DNA of 64,000 nucleotides from Saprospiraceae bacterium (GCA_016717655.1 JADKFC010000002.1:186001-250000), one strand, 5' to 3'. Shown: positions 48,046 to 57,767, counted from the first letter of the stretch. Notes: generated from the sequence alone by a model not told the origin. Numbers and translations are program-made.

Positions 48046-48112
48046 AATGCCACAAACAAAGATAAATAGGATTCATATTTTGAATTTTATCTCTTGTTTG
48101 TGGCATTTTTTA
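48046..48112 (+). terminator. Strong rho-independent terminator
   Basis: AATGCCACAAACAA...AGATAAA pairs with TTTATCT...TTGTTTGTGGCATT, a long stem (about 20 bp with one bulge), followed by T6. It ends the T9SS protein gene. Confidence 0.85.
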
Positions 48113-48491
48113 TTTGAATAAAATATCAAATTAAAAAAAATACTCATTTTGTCTAATGAGGGATTAATTCAATTTATTTGGTGTTCCGTATTTAAGTTGC
48201 CTATTTATATTTATACATTTCCCCCTAATGATTCATTCAAAGCTCGCGACCTGCAAAAAACAGTGCTCTCTTTTGTAAGATGTTCAACCCTACACTCAGG
48301 GCATCATTTTACTAGACTACTTTACATCATTCTATCGATTTATTCATTAGCCCTTGAAGGTTAGAATAAACCCAATTTTCCCTGAAAATCAAAATACCCA
48401 GATTTAACTAATCTCACTTTTTTAATCAATCAAGGTTACAATTTTCAAAAAACTACAATCAACAGGCTCCTTTGAATTTGACCGGCAAATA
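48113..48491. other. Non-coding stretch between convergent surface-protein genes
   Basis: A/T-rich, no believable coding frame, no repeat array seen. Confidence 0.5.
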
Positions 48492-51400
48492 TTAATTGCC
48501 CGTATTAACCGTACCGTTATTAACAAAGTTACCCTGAAAACTTCCTGTTCCCCCATAATAACCAGTATTGGTAAAGCTTACCATACCCGCCTGATAATTA
48601 ATAGTTCCTTTATTAATTAGGGTACCATCATTATCAATAACAGCTCCCGGACTAATTACCAGATTGTTCTCAAGCCAGGTCAAGGTTCTACCCAATGGAA
48701 TGGTTAGCATTCCACTCGGAATCGTGAGTGTAAATCCATTAGATCTTATAACTACAGAATTGGTTATTATAACATTTGCTTCGTCCATATTATCCAATAA
48801 TTCTATGGTATCGGGCGTCATGGCATTGGCTGCATTGATGGCATCCTGAAGGGTAATATAATTGGTGTTAGTGGTGGTATTGACAAAGTTGCCCTGCTGA
48901 ACCGAAAAGCTAGATACACAGCTTGTTGTCATTGGCGCACAACTACTAGCATAGGTAAAGGTCACAGATGTTGATCCTCCGGTGGCAGGTGGTGCTCCTA
49001 TATTGATATTGGTAAGCATCCCATTACAGCCTCCTGATGCACTGGCGGTTGACAACCAGGTAGCAAACTGCATATTGACAGCTGCCTGTGCCTGTCCTCC
49101 GTTGACAGTTGTTGTGGTCGGACAAGTAAGAACAACGGGTGGCGCAGAGGCTACTGTAAATGTCGCCTGGCATGTGGTTGTCAATGGTGTACAGCTACTA
49201 CTGTATGTAAATATTACAGTTGTGGAACCTCCACATGCTGGCGGTGCACCTATGTTGTTATTGGTTAAGACTCCATTGCAACCTCCCGATGCTGATGCAT
49301 TGGCTAACCAAGAGTTAAATGCAGCATCTATGGCAGTTTGCGTTTGGCATGCTGCCACAGTGGTGTTGGTGGGGCAGGTTAAAATCACAGGTGTACTTTC
49401 CTGCCAAACATAAGTTCGGGTACAAGTGCTGGAGCCACATTCACCTGTAGCCACGTAGGTGAAGATTTGCTCTCTATTGCAACCATTTGACGTGATCATT
49501 CCCGGTGTGCACACAACGATTGCAGAGCCGCATTCACTGGTAGCTGTTACACTGGCATCGCAGCTTGGTAAAGTGGCCGGGTTGCAGCCAAGGTCGATTA
49601 GGCCTGTAGTGCAATTGTCAAATACGGGTAATGAGGCTATTTTCCAGGTAAAGGTTCTCGTACAGGTGGATGTAAAACCACAAGCCGTCACTGAAAAAGT
49701 GAATACTTTGCTACGATTGCAGCCATTGGAAGTAACGGCTCCTTCAGAACAGGTGATGCCACTGACGTTGCCACATTCGTTGCTTGCGGTTACTGCACCA
49801 CCAAATGGTGCCGTCTGAACGTTGGCACAAGTAGGTATAGTGCCTGGGTTACAACCAAGGTCAATGGTATTGTCGCAGTTGGCAAATACCGGAGCTGTTG
49901 TCACCTGCCAGTTGAATATGCGGATACAAGTGCTGAATGTGCCGCAGCCAGGGGCATTCGCAACATAGGTTAGTGTCTGTGAGCGATTGCAGCCGTTTGA
50001 TGTGATGGCACCTACGTTGCAGGTCACTGATATCGGCCCGCACTCATTGGTAGCCATTACGTTCGGGTCGCAAGCTGGCAGGGTGACAGGGTTGCAACCC
50101 AAGTTAATCACACCGTTTCCGCAGGTACCGTTGAACGAGGGCGGCGTCACCTGGGTCCAATTGTAGGTGCGGGTGCAGGTGCTGGTCTGACCACAAGCCG
50201 TTGCTGTGAAGGTAAAGATTTGCGAGCGGTTACAACCATTGACCGTGATACTGCCTGCCGAACAGCTCACCGGGACAGAACCACAGCTGTTTGAAGCCGT
50301 TACTGCTCCTCCAAAACTACCATTGGCAATGCCGGTACAAGAAGGCAGACTGCCCGGGTTGCAGCCAAGATTTATGGTATTGTCGCAATTTGTAAATGAT
50401 GGTGTTGGGGTCGTTGTGGGTGAAACCGTGAAGCTAGCCTGGCAGAAAGTGGTCAATGGTGCGCAGCTACTGCTGTATGTAAATGTTACCGTGGTGGTAC
50501 CTCCACAAGCATCAGGCGCTCCTGCATTGTTGTTGGTGAGCATTCCACTGCACCCTCCTGATGCTGAAGCTGTTGCCAACCACGTTGTAAACGCTGCATC
50601 AACAGCGGTTTGCGTCTGACAGGAAGCTACCGTTGTATTGGTAGGACAAGTGAGTATAACGGGTGGTGCGGAAGCTACAGTAAAAGTAGCCTGACACGTG
50701 GTGGTAATTGGAGAGCAGGTACTTGTGTAGGTAAATGTTACCATTGTGGATCCACCACAAGCAGCTGGCGCTCCTGTATTATTATTGGTAAGCACACCAT
50801 TGCAGCCTCCTGATCCACTTGCAGTCGACAGCCAGGATGTGAAGGCAGCGTTAATGGCGGCCGGCGACTGACAAGCAGCTGTTGTGGTATTGATTGGACA
50901 TGTGAGAACTACAGGGAGTTCATTATCCGTAATCGTAATGTTTTGTGAAAGGGTACTCCCCAAAGTAATTCCGGAGGATGGCCCACTGAGGGCCAATGTA
51001 GCTGTTTCAGTCCCTTCCAACACCACATCATCTACTACCCTGAAAGTAGCAGTGCCGCTTTGTTGACCGTTTAGGATGGTTATGGTAGCAGAATTTTGAT
51101 TTATACTGTTTAATGTGTAATCGCCTGTTGTGATATTGGTTCCTGTAACAGTAAGGGTTACAGTTTGGTTACCCGATACTGGAGAACTGGTACTAGCAGT
51201 GGCAGTAATCTGAGTCATTGCAGATTCTGAGCCTGAATTGGCCGAAACAGAGAGATTTACCGGAATAGCCGGAATGGGTGATGTAGATATTTGTCCTGCA
51301 CCTCCGGCAGCAATAAATTGAGTGCCGGTAAAGACAACATTTACAAACGAAGAAGATGTATTGGAAGTTGCAGATACCCAATTGACCCCATCAGAAGAAG

Positions 51401-52148
51401 TGATTATATTACCTGAATTTCCAACCGCAACAAATTTGCCCCCCCCAACCGCAAGTCCTAAAAAAGGAACGGCAACAGGGGATACAGCAGGCATCCAATT
51501 GATGGCATTAAATGAATACAAAATAGTACCAAAAGCCCCAACGGCTACATACACACCCGATTTATATTGTATCTGATATAATATATTGGAAGTTCCACTT
51601 GTTTGAGGGGTCCATGATACTAGATTGGGTGATGTAAGTATAGTTCCTCCTGTTCCTGAAATTAAATAGTAGAAACCATCATAGCCGATTCCTCTCAAAG
51701 GTTGAGAAGTGCCTGAGACTTGAGGCGTCCATGTTACACCGTTTACAGAGGTAAGAATAGTACCCAGTGAACCTGTGACGATAAACTGTCCGTTAATAAA
51801 ACGTACAGAATTTAAAAATGTCGTGCCCCCAGATGATTGAGGTGACCAGGTAATTCCGTTGGGCGAAGTCAAAATGACCCCCTGGGATCCTACTGCAACA
51901 AACTGGCCGTTTCCAAAACAAACAGAGTTGAGTGCTGTTGCAACACCTGAAACCTGGGGTGACCAAGATATAGCATCTGTTGACCTGATAATAACACCAC
52001 TTGCTCCTACCGAAACATAAACAGACCCGGAATAGGCAACATCATTCAAAAAACCCCCAATCCCAGTTGTCTGAGTTGTCCAGGTATTTTGTGCATGAGA
52101 AAATAAACCCATACCTAAAACCAGGCATACACATATAATTTTTTTCAT
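48492..52148 (-). CDS. Giant secreted protein: beta-propeller, Calx-beta and Cys-module repeats
   Basis: A 1218-residue exported protein. Signal peptide 1-19 (ending FSHAQ). Residues about 20-295 hold seven-fold-like repeats (WTPQTSGTS, GKFVAVGNSGNIITSSDG) typical of a BNR/Ycf48-like propeller. About 300-410: a Calx-beta domain. Then a mosaic of eight Cys-rich modules in the order A-A-B-B-B-B-A-A: A has VILTCPTNTTVASCQTQ and ASASGGC, about 85 aa; B has LGCNP, NGCNRSQIFTF and TSTCTRTYNW, about 80 aa. The end (about 1100-1218) is strand repeats closing with GTGSFQGNFVNNGTVNTGN. No T9SS domain is present. Its DNA repeats may be hard to assemble. Confidence 0.85.
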   Translation of the reverse strand: MKKIICVCLVLGMGLFSHAQNTWTTQTTGIGGFLNDVAYSGSVYVSVGASGVIIRSTDAISWSPQVSGVATALNSVCFGNGQFVAVGSQGVILTSPNGITWSPQSSGGTTFLNSVRFINGQFIVTGSLGTILTSVNGVTWTPQVSGTSQPLRGIGYDGFYYLISGTGGTILTSPNLVSWTPQTSGTSNILYQIQYKSGVYVAVGAFGTILYSFNAINWMPAVSPVAVPFLGLAVGGGKFVAVGNSGNIITSSDGVNWVSATSNTSSSFVNVVFTGTQFIAAGGAGQISTSPIPAIPVNLSVSANSGSESAMTQITATASTSSPVSGNQTVTLTVTGTNITTGDYTLNSINQNSATITILNGQQSGTATFRVVDDVVLEGTETATLALSGPSSGITLGSTLSQNITITDNELPVVLTCPINTTTAACQSPAAINAAFTSWLSTASGSGGCNGVLTNNNTGAPAACGGSTMVTFTYTSTCSPITTTCQATFTVASAPPVILTCPTNTTVASCQTQTAVDAAFTTWLATASASGGCSGMLTNNNAGAPDACGGTTTVTFTYSSSCAPLTTFCQASFTVSPTTTPTPSFTNCDNTINLGCNPGSLPSCTGIANGSFGGAVTASNSCGSVPVSCSAGSITVNGCNRSQIFTFTATACGQTSTCTRTYNWTQVTPPSFNGTCGNGVINLGCNPVTLPACDPNVMATNECGPISVTCNVGAITSNGCNRSQTLTYVANAPGCGTFSTCIRIFNWQVTTAPVFANCDNTIDLGCNPGTIPTCANVQTAPFGGAVTASNECGNVSGITCSEGAVTSNGCNRSKVFTFSVTACGFTSTCTRTFTWKIASLPVFDNCTTGLIDLGCNPATLPSCDASVTATSECGSAIVVCTPGMITSNGCNREQIFTYVATGECGSSTCTRTYVWQESTPVILTCPTNTTVAACQTQTAIDAAFNSWLANASASGGCNGVLTNNNIGAPPACGGSTTVIFTYSSSCTPLTTTCQATFTVASAPPVVLTCPTTTTVNGGQAQAAVNMQFATWLSTASASGGCNGMLTNINIGAPPATGGSTSVTFTYASSCAPMTTSCVSSFSVQQGNFVNTTTNTNYITLQDAINAANAMTPDTIELLDNMDEANVIITNSVVIRSNGFTLTIPSGMLTIPLGRTLTWLENNLVISPGAVIDNDGTLINKGTINYQAGMVSFTNTGYYGGTGSFQGNFVNNGTVNTGN

Positions 52149-52282
52149 AATACTTTGATAATAAATACCTTAATAAAATCAGGTTCCAAACATAATTAAA
52201 AAACATTATTTTTTCAAAAAATATGCACAGAAATCCCCCAAGCTCTATTTTGAAAGTCTAGATAAATCCCTCATTCTATTGG

Positions 52283-52716
52283 CCCCGAGGCTTTAGTCTC
52301 CATCATCCTGGCCCCCAAGACTTTAGTCTCCCCTACTCCTGGGTTCCGAGACTTTAGTCTCCATGAGACATAAGGCTAAAGCCTGTTAACCCAAGCCAAC
52401 GCCACACCACTAAACTTTTCCCTCCCTGGGCCCCGAGACTTTAGTCTCCCCCCCTCTTGGGCTCCGAGTCTTTAGTCTCCATGAGACATAAGGCTAAAGC
52501 CTGTTAACCCAAGCCAACGCCACACCACTAAACTTTTCCCTCCCTGGGCCCCGAGACTTTAGTCTCCCCCCCTCTTGGGCTCCGAGACTTTAGTCTCCAT
52601 GAGACATAAGGCTAAAGCCTGTTAACCCAAGCCAACGCCACACCACTAAACTTTTCCCTCCCTGGGCCCCGAGACTTTAGTCTCCAACACCCTGGGCTCC
52701 GAGACTTTAGTCTCCC
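52283..52716. repeat. REP-like palindromic repeats next to the RAYT gene (nine copies)
   Basis: Nine copies of a palindrome GAGACTTTAGTCTC (with small variants), each preceded by TGGGCCCC or TGGGCTCC. They start near 52283, 52311, 52341, 52427, 52458, 52545, 52577, 52663 and 52693. Between some lies a second palindrome GGCTAAAGCC (52374, 52492, 52610). Part of the set is organised as a tandem unit of about 118 bp (52427, 52545, 52663). The array ends 16 bp from the transposase stop codon. Confidence 0.88.
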
Positions 52717-52731
52717 CTCCAGCTACCACCT

Positions 52732-53345
52732 TCATCCATCTTGATCACACCTATACATAAAAGGTTTTTGAGTAAACTGTCTACCTAATCCAGCCATTTG
52801 AGGATTGTTTACAGTGTAATAAAACGAATTTCTATAGTGTTTTTCATTCCTGATATACCTGTCATAAGATTCAACAGCCCAAAGTTTGCCGGACCTATTC
52901 AAAGTCTTATTTATCAAATAGGCACTGCCTCCCTTTATCAACTGCATCCATTTATCTACTTGAGGTAACTCTACATTTGCCAATTTTGAAACCAACAAAT
53001 GAACATGAGTTGGCATAATTGAGAAACATTTTACATCATAATAAACGTTATGATAACTCAATATTTTATCATATAATATTTGAGCAATTCTCTATTTCTC
53101 AATACACATTCACCATAAGGTTTTGAGTCCAACTGATAATCATATTTCTGGAAAAACTGAGATTTTAAATCTTCAACAATTATTTTTCTTTGAGTTTCGT
53201 CAGGTATGTTTATTTTTTCTATTTCAAATTGGAATTTCTCTTTTAATTTTACAATTACACTTTGCGGCAGAGAATCTGCCAACCTAAAGGTTATAAAGAA
53301 GCAATAATGACCTTCATAAAAATGAGGAAGTAATGATTTTTTCAT
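52732..53345 (-). CDS. REP-associated tyrosine transposase (RAYT), reading frame broken
   Basis: Single-strand DNA transposase-like protein of the Y1/IS200-related family. The N-terminal part has GHYCFFITFRLADSLP; the second part has the metal-binding FSIMPTHVHLLVS (HxH) and a catalytic-Tyr segment YRNSFYYTVNNPQMAGLG. The frame closes at 53058; one more T in the TT at 53088-53089 joins them as RNREIAQILYDKILSYHN, giving 204 aa. The flanking palindromes on both sides are its expected REP substrates. RAYTs are usually single-copy domesticated genes that mobilise REP repeats. Confidence 0.88.
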
Positions 53346-53439
53346 ATTTAGCGTTTAGCAAAAAACAGATGGCTTTTCTTTTTGGTTCTTAAAAGCTAAA
53401 TTATTTTCCAAAAATCTTAACCCTATTCTTGACTCCCCC

Positions 53440-53492
53440 TGGCCCCCGAGCCTTTAGCCTCCCCTACCCTGAGCAGCGAGCCTTTAGTCTCC
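53440..53492. repeat. Two REP-like palindromes on the 5' side of the RAYT gene
   Basis: GAGCCTTTAGCCTC and GAGCCTTTAGTCTC, diverged relatives of the array on the other side. Together they flank the transposase gene. Confidence 0.75.
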
Positions 53493-53617
53493 AAAATACT
53501 AAAAACTAAACTCTGGCAATCCATCTCTTCTCCACACCTTGCTCTACAAAAAGTTATAACTGGGTTTTAAATTACCTGCAATTTAAAAACAAATAATCCG
53601 CAAATTTTTACTCCAAA

Positions 53618-53653
53618 ATAAAAAAAGGTTTGATCACCATTGCGATCAAACCT
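53618..53653 (-). terminator. Terminator of the small coiled-coil protein gene
   Basis: Minus-strand AGGTTTGATC pairs with GATCAAACCT and is followed by T7. It ends the gene at 53697-54085. Confidence 0.85.
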
Positions 53654-53696
53654 AACAACTATAAAACAAAATGTGGTAATACCTCTTAACCCAGTC

Positions 53697-54085
53697 TTAC
53701 ATATTCTTGGATAAAAAAGAATAAAACTCGGTTTTTAAATCTGCATAAATCTTGCGCTGTGTTTCCATCCTGTCGCGCAATTCGGTATGGTCATTAAAAT
53801 GTACATGTTCGATGGCTACAGGGTGGTCCTGAGCATACTTTACCAATTGACTTTCGTGCTTTCGAACGTCGTGTTTCAGAATATCAATTACTTCATCATG
53901 GCGAATGAATTGATTCTGAAAATGTTCCATCTCAGCTTTGATCGAAACATCGGTGTATCTGCCAATGATTTCTTCGAGCCTTTATTGTACAGCGCAATTT
54001 CATCTTCCCAAAAGACCAGCTCTTTGAGCCATTGCTGGTGCTCAAAATGAAGATCTGACAGGTAAATCGTGGTTTTTGTTGACAT
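53697..54085 (-). CDS. Small helical protein of unknown function, reading frame broken
   Basis: Two overlapping frames encode MSTKTTIYLSDLHFEHQQW ... and ... MEHFQNQFIRHDEVIDILKHD. One more T in the T3 run at 53981-53983 joins them through NKRLEEIIGRYTDVS and gives a 129-residue, highly charged, coiled-coil-like protein ending EFYSFLSKNM. No named family recognised. Single terminator downstream; the gene is intact after the one-base correction. Confidence 0.65.
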
Positions 54086-54229
54086 AAAATGGTTTTTTGT
54101 TAATCAAATATGATTATTCAAAAATAGGGAGGCCTTTTTTGAGGGGAACTGACCTAAATCTCCTCTGATAATGATTGTGGTCTATGGCCAGTATTAGCAA
54201 CTTATCTGGCATAGCTGGCAGATTTTTGT

Positions 54230-54237
54230 TAATTTTG
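54230..54237 (+). promoter_or_regulatory. -7 promoter element of pheS
   Basis: TAATTTTG lies 25 bp before the pheS ATG; no clear -33 TTG. Confidence 0.45.
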
Positions 54238-54262
54238 TACCCACAATTGCCCATAACATACC

Positions 54263-55299
54263 ATGCAAAACGACGTATTCACCACCCTGGATGAACTGGG
54301 GAAGGAAATAAACAACACCCCTATTACCGATGAATCCTCTCTTGAGGCTTTCAGAATCAGGTTTTTAGGTACTAAAAACATCCTCAAAGACCTTTTTGCT
54401 GAAATCAAAAACGTACCCAATGACCGCAAAAAGGAATTTGGTCAGGTTATCAATGCCGTTAAAGTAGCCGCTGAAGAAAAATTTCAGTTGCACAAAGACC
54501 AAATCGAAGCCGGAAAAAGCAGGCAAAACTGCTGCTGGTATCGACCTCTATCTTCCTGATAACACCCAATTTCAAGGCTCACGCCACCATCTCATTGGTT
54601 CTCAACAAAATTGTGTCCATCTTTGAACGCATTGGCTTTACGGTTGCAGAAGAACGGGAAATCGAAGATGATTGGCACAATTTCAGTGCTATGAATACCC
54701 CGGATGATCACCCCGCCCGTGATATGCAGGATACCTTTTATCTGAAAGATTCGGTGACCCGCTTGTTGCGTACCCACACGTCATCGGTTCAGGCCAGGGT
54801 TATGACTACCTCACAGCCCCCGATCCGCATCATTGCCCCAGGAAGGGTATACAGAAATGAAACCATTTCTGCCAGGTCTCACTGCCAGTTTCATCAGGTG
54901 GAAGGACTTTACATTGATGAAAAAGTATCTTTTGCCGACATGAAACAAACCCTGCTCTATTTTGCAAGGGAAATGTACGGCATTCAAACCGAAATCAGAC
55001 TCAGACCCAGTTACTTTCCTTTTACAGAGCCCAGTGCAGAGATGGATGTTTACTGGGGACTCAAAGATGAGGTTGACCATCGCATCACGAAAGGAACCGG
55101 CTGGCTGGAGATCCTAGGTTGTGGCATGGTTGATCCCCAGGTTTTAAAAAACTGTGGCATCGACCCCGATAAATATTCAGGCTTTGCTTTCGGCATGGGC
55201 ATAGAGAGGCAGGCCATGCTGCTGTACAGGGTAAGTGATATCAGAATGTACTTTGAAAACGATGTTCGATTTCTCAAACAATTTCACAGCGCTCAATAA
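54263..55299 (+). CDS. pheS: Phenylalanyl-tRNA synthetase alpha subunit PheS, two indels
   Basis: Essential enzyme charging tRNA-Phe (with PheT, not in window). N-terminal coiled-coil part: LGTKNILKDLF, then the catalytic part: RIGFTVAEEREIEDDWHNFSAMNT, DHPARDMQDTF, and GCGMVDPQVLKN with AFGMGIERQAMLLY. The frame is lost twice: near the A5 run at 54514-54518 (restores GKTAAGIDLYLPDNTQFQG) and near the CC at 54587-54588 (restores GSRHP then ISLVLNKIVSIFERIGF). About 345 aa when joined. Because the gene is normally single-copy and essential, the breaks argue for sequence errors. Confidence 0.93.
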
Positions 55300-55310
55300 A
55301 TAAAAACAAA

Positions 55311-56464
55311 ATGGCGGGAAAAATCAGAATGGGTATGGTTGGAGGTGGCATCGGTGCCTTTATCGGCAACGTTCACCGCATGGCAGCCGGACTCGATGGC
55401 AAGATTGATTTGGTAGCAGGCGCTTTTAGTTCAGATCCCAAAAGATCAATTGAAAGTGGCGAAGCTTTGGGTCTTGACTCTTCTCGTGTTTATGGCAGTT
55501 TTCAGGAGATGATTGACAAAGAAAAATCACTGCCAGCTGATAAACGCATCCATCTGGTGTCAATAGTCACGCCTAATCATATGCACTTCGATCCCGCAGT
55601 GAAGGCCTTACAAGCCGGCTTTCATGTCATTTGTGACAAGCCTATGACCTTTGACCTGGAGCAGGCTTATGCACTGAGAGAAGAAGTAAAAATAGCGGCA
55701 ACATCTTTGCGCTTACGCACAATTATACGGGCTACCCAATGGTAAAACAAGCCCGCCACGTGGTTCAAAATGGCAGCATCGGAAAGGTCAGAAAGGTAGT
55801 GGTTGAATACCCCCAGGGCTGGCTCTCTACTTTGTTGGAAGCTTCTGAACAAAAACAAGCCGCATGGAGAACAGATCCCTCCAAGTCAGGTATCGCAGGT
55901 GCCATGGGAGATATAGGAACCCATGCTGAAAACCTGGCAGAATACATCACGGGACTCAAAATTACAGAATTGTGTGCCGATATTTCTACCATTGTGCCGG
56001 GTCGGCAGCTGGATGATGACGGCAGTGTTTTGCTGCGTTTCGATAATGGAGCCAGGGGCATCCTCCATGCAAGTCAAATCTGCGCAGGGGAAGAAAACAA
56101 TCTTAGTATCCGCGTATATTGTGAAAGGGGTGGCATAGAATGGAAACAAATGGAGCCCAATTCCCTTGTTGTAAGGTACATCGATGAAGCTACAAAAATT
56201 TTCCGCACCGGAGGATTTGGAGCCCGCACTGCAGCCCAAGTAGCCACTCGCATACCTGCAGGACACCCGGAGGGCTATCTGGAAGCTTTTGCCAATATTT
56301 ACCACAACGTTGCCACCTGCATCACTGCAAAACTGGAAGGCAAAGAGGTTGATCCTATCTACCACGACTACCCTACCGTAGAGGATGGAGTCAGGGGTAT
56401 GCAATTTATTTATAAAGTCATTGAAAGCGGAAAGAGCGACCAGAAATGGTTGAGCTGGACGTAA
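55311..56464 (+). CDS. Gfo/Idh/MocA-family oxidoreductase, reading frame broken
   Basis: NAD(P)-dependent sugar-type dehydrogenase. The N-terminal Rossmann part has GMVGGGIGAFIGNVHRMAA and VTPNHMHF, then CDKPMTFDLEQA; the second part carries QARHVVQNGSIGKVRKVVVEYPQGW and MGDIGTHAENLAEYITG (His active site). The frame is lost at the A5 run 55688-55692; one more A gives VKNSGNIFALTHNYTGYPMV and 384 aa. Substrate unknown. It sits 12 bp after pheS and 13 bp before smpB. Confidence 0.9.
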
Positions 56465-56476
56465 ACAAACCCACCT

Positions 56477-56944
56477 ATGGCCGTCAGCAATCGTGAAATT
56501 ATCAATCGAAGGGCAAAATTTGAATACCACTTTGTACAGGAATTTGAAGCAGGGATGGTCCTTACCGGAACCGAGGTAAAATCGATCCGAGCAGGAAATG
56601 CCAATCTCACTGATGCCTATTGTGTTTTTCAAGGCGACCACCTTTGGGTGAAAAATATGTACATCGCCGAATACGACCAGGGCACTATTTACAACCACGA
56701 GACACGTCGCGACCGGATCCTTTTGCTTAAAAAAGCCGAGTTAAAAAAAATAAGGCGCAAACTGGACGAGAAAAGCATGACCCTCATACCCTACAAAATG
56801 TATTTTAGCGATCGCGATTTTGTCAAGGTCCAAATTGTAGTGGCCCAGGGCAAAAAGATGTTTGACAAACGCGAAGATCTAAAGGAAAAAGACGTTAAGA
56901 GAGAACTCGACCGGGTCAAAAAAATCCACGCCCAAAAGAAATAA
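56477..56944 (+). CDS. smpB: SsrA-binding protein SmpB
   Basis: Brings tmRNA to stalled ribosomes for trans-translation. Typical segments are NRRAKFEYHFVQEFEAGMVLTGTEVKSIRAG, ETRRDRILLLKK and the basic C-terminal tail (VKRELDRVKKIHAQKK). Length 155 aa. tmRNA itself is not in the window. It probably shares a transcript with pheS and the oxidoreductase. Confidence 0.96.
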   Translation: MAVSNREIINRRAKFEYHFVQEFEAGMVLTGTEVKSIRAGNANLTDAYCVFQGDHLWVKNMYIAEYDQGTIYNHETRRDRILLLKKAELKKIRRKLDEKSMTLIPYKMYFSDRDFVKVQIVVAQGKKMFDKREDLKEKDVKRELDRVKKIHAQKK

Positions 56945-57120
56945 TAAATCACCTTATTTTATTTGGTGAAAATTTCGTCCATTGAAACAGGAAATCCAAA
57001 TTTTTATCAAAATACTCATATATTCAGAATATAATTTTGTATAAACAAGATTTATTTCATGTTTACACTTTATTAACATATGTTTTACCAAAGATTTGAA
57101 ATAATATTTGGTCACAACCC

Positions 57121-57151
57121 TTGCGCAGAACCTTAAGTCCACCTACATTTG
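57121..57151 (+). promoter_or_regulatory. Promoter of the small lipoprotein gene
   Basis: TTG (57121-57123), 20 bp, then TACATTTG (57144-57151), 27 bp before the ATG. Confidence 0.75.
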
Positions 57152-57178
57152 CAGCCTAAACAAGTTAAAATAATTACA

Positions 57179-57712
57179 ATGAAAAAATTATTCTTTTTGT
57201 CTTTGATCGTTTCTGTATTTGCTTGTAAAAATGTTGAGCAATACAAAGCAGGTATCGAAGAGTTGGGTACCAAATGGGACGCTACTACAGCAGCAGTTAC
57301 TGAATTTTCTACCATGGTTGATGCAAGCACTGCCTCATTCAATGCTAACTTTGACAGCCTGGGTGTAGACTCAGTTTACCTGTCAAAATTGAAAGGTGCT
57401 GACCTTGACAAAGTAAAGATGGCTGTTGAAGCTTACAAAACTTCTGGTGCTGGTCTTACTGAAATCACTGCAAAATTGGCAGAAGCTAAGACTGCATGGG
57501 TAGCAAAAGCAGGTGAAGTAACAGCTTTGAAAGATGGTTTGGCTGCCGGTAAATTGGAAGGTGACGTAACTGCAAAAATTGCAGAGTTGACCAACTTCAT
57601 CTCTACTAACGACACTACCCTGACCACTTTGAAAGAAAACCTTGGAAAGATTTCTGAAGGTTCTGCAACAGCATTAGCAGCTTTGAAAGCAGCTAGTCCA
57701 GTGAAAAAATAA
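57179..57712 (+). CDS. Helical lipoprotein of unknown function
   Basis: A 177-residue predicted lipoprotein: MKKLFFLSLIVSVFACKN (lipobox VFAC), followed by long amphipathic helices with many Ala, Lys, Glu and Thr (TKWDATTAAVTEFSTMVD, LAEAKTAWVAKAGEV), consistent with a coiled-coil periplasmic or surface protein. The codon choice is regular and it has a full promoter and terminator of its own, suggesting high expression. No named family recognised. Confidence 0.75.
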   Translation: MKKLFFLSLIVSVFACKNVEQYKAGIEELGTKWDATTAAVTEFSTMVDASTASFNANFDSLGVDSVYLSKLKGADLDKVKMAVEAYKTSGAGLTEITAKLAEAKTAWVAKAGEVTALKDGLAAGKLEGDVTAKIAELTNFISTNDTTLTTLKENLGKISEGSATALAALKAASPVKK

Positions 57713-57739
57713 TTCTCTTTTAGGGAGTAAACTTTAAGA

Positions 57740-57767
57740 AGCGGGTTCTTATGAATCCGCTTTTTTT
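57740..57767 (+). terminator. Terminator of the lipoprotein gene
   Basis: AGCGGGTTC pairs with GAATCCGCT (one G-U), loop TTAT, followed by T6. It also lies at the 3' end of the convergent membrane-protein gene and may serve both. Confidence 0.85.

Noticed and set aside
49000..51000. Several plus-strand frames over the giant surface protein
   Set aside because: They repeat with the Cys modules and lack any signal or family; shadows of the minus-strand gene.
52283..52716. CRISPR or integron attC array
   Set aside because: Palindromes are short, spacing sequence is itself repeated, and the neighbouring gene is a Y1-type transposase, not Cas or integrase.
55886..56698. 270-codon minus-strand frame across the Gfo/Idh and smpB genes
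   Set aside because: It overlaps two well-recognised genes and has no family features.
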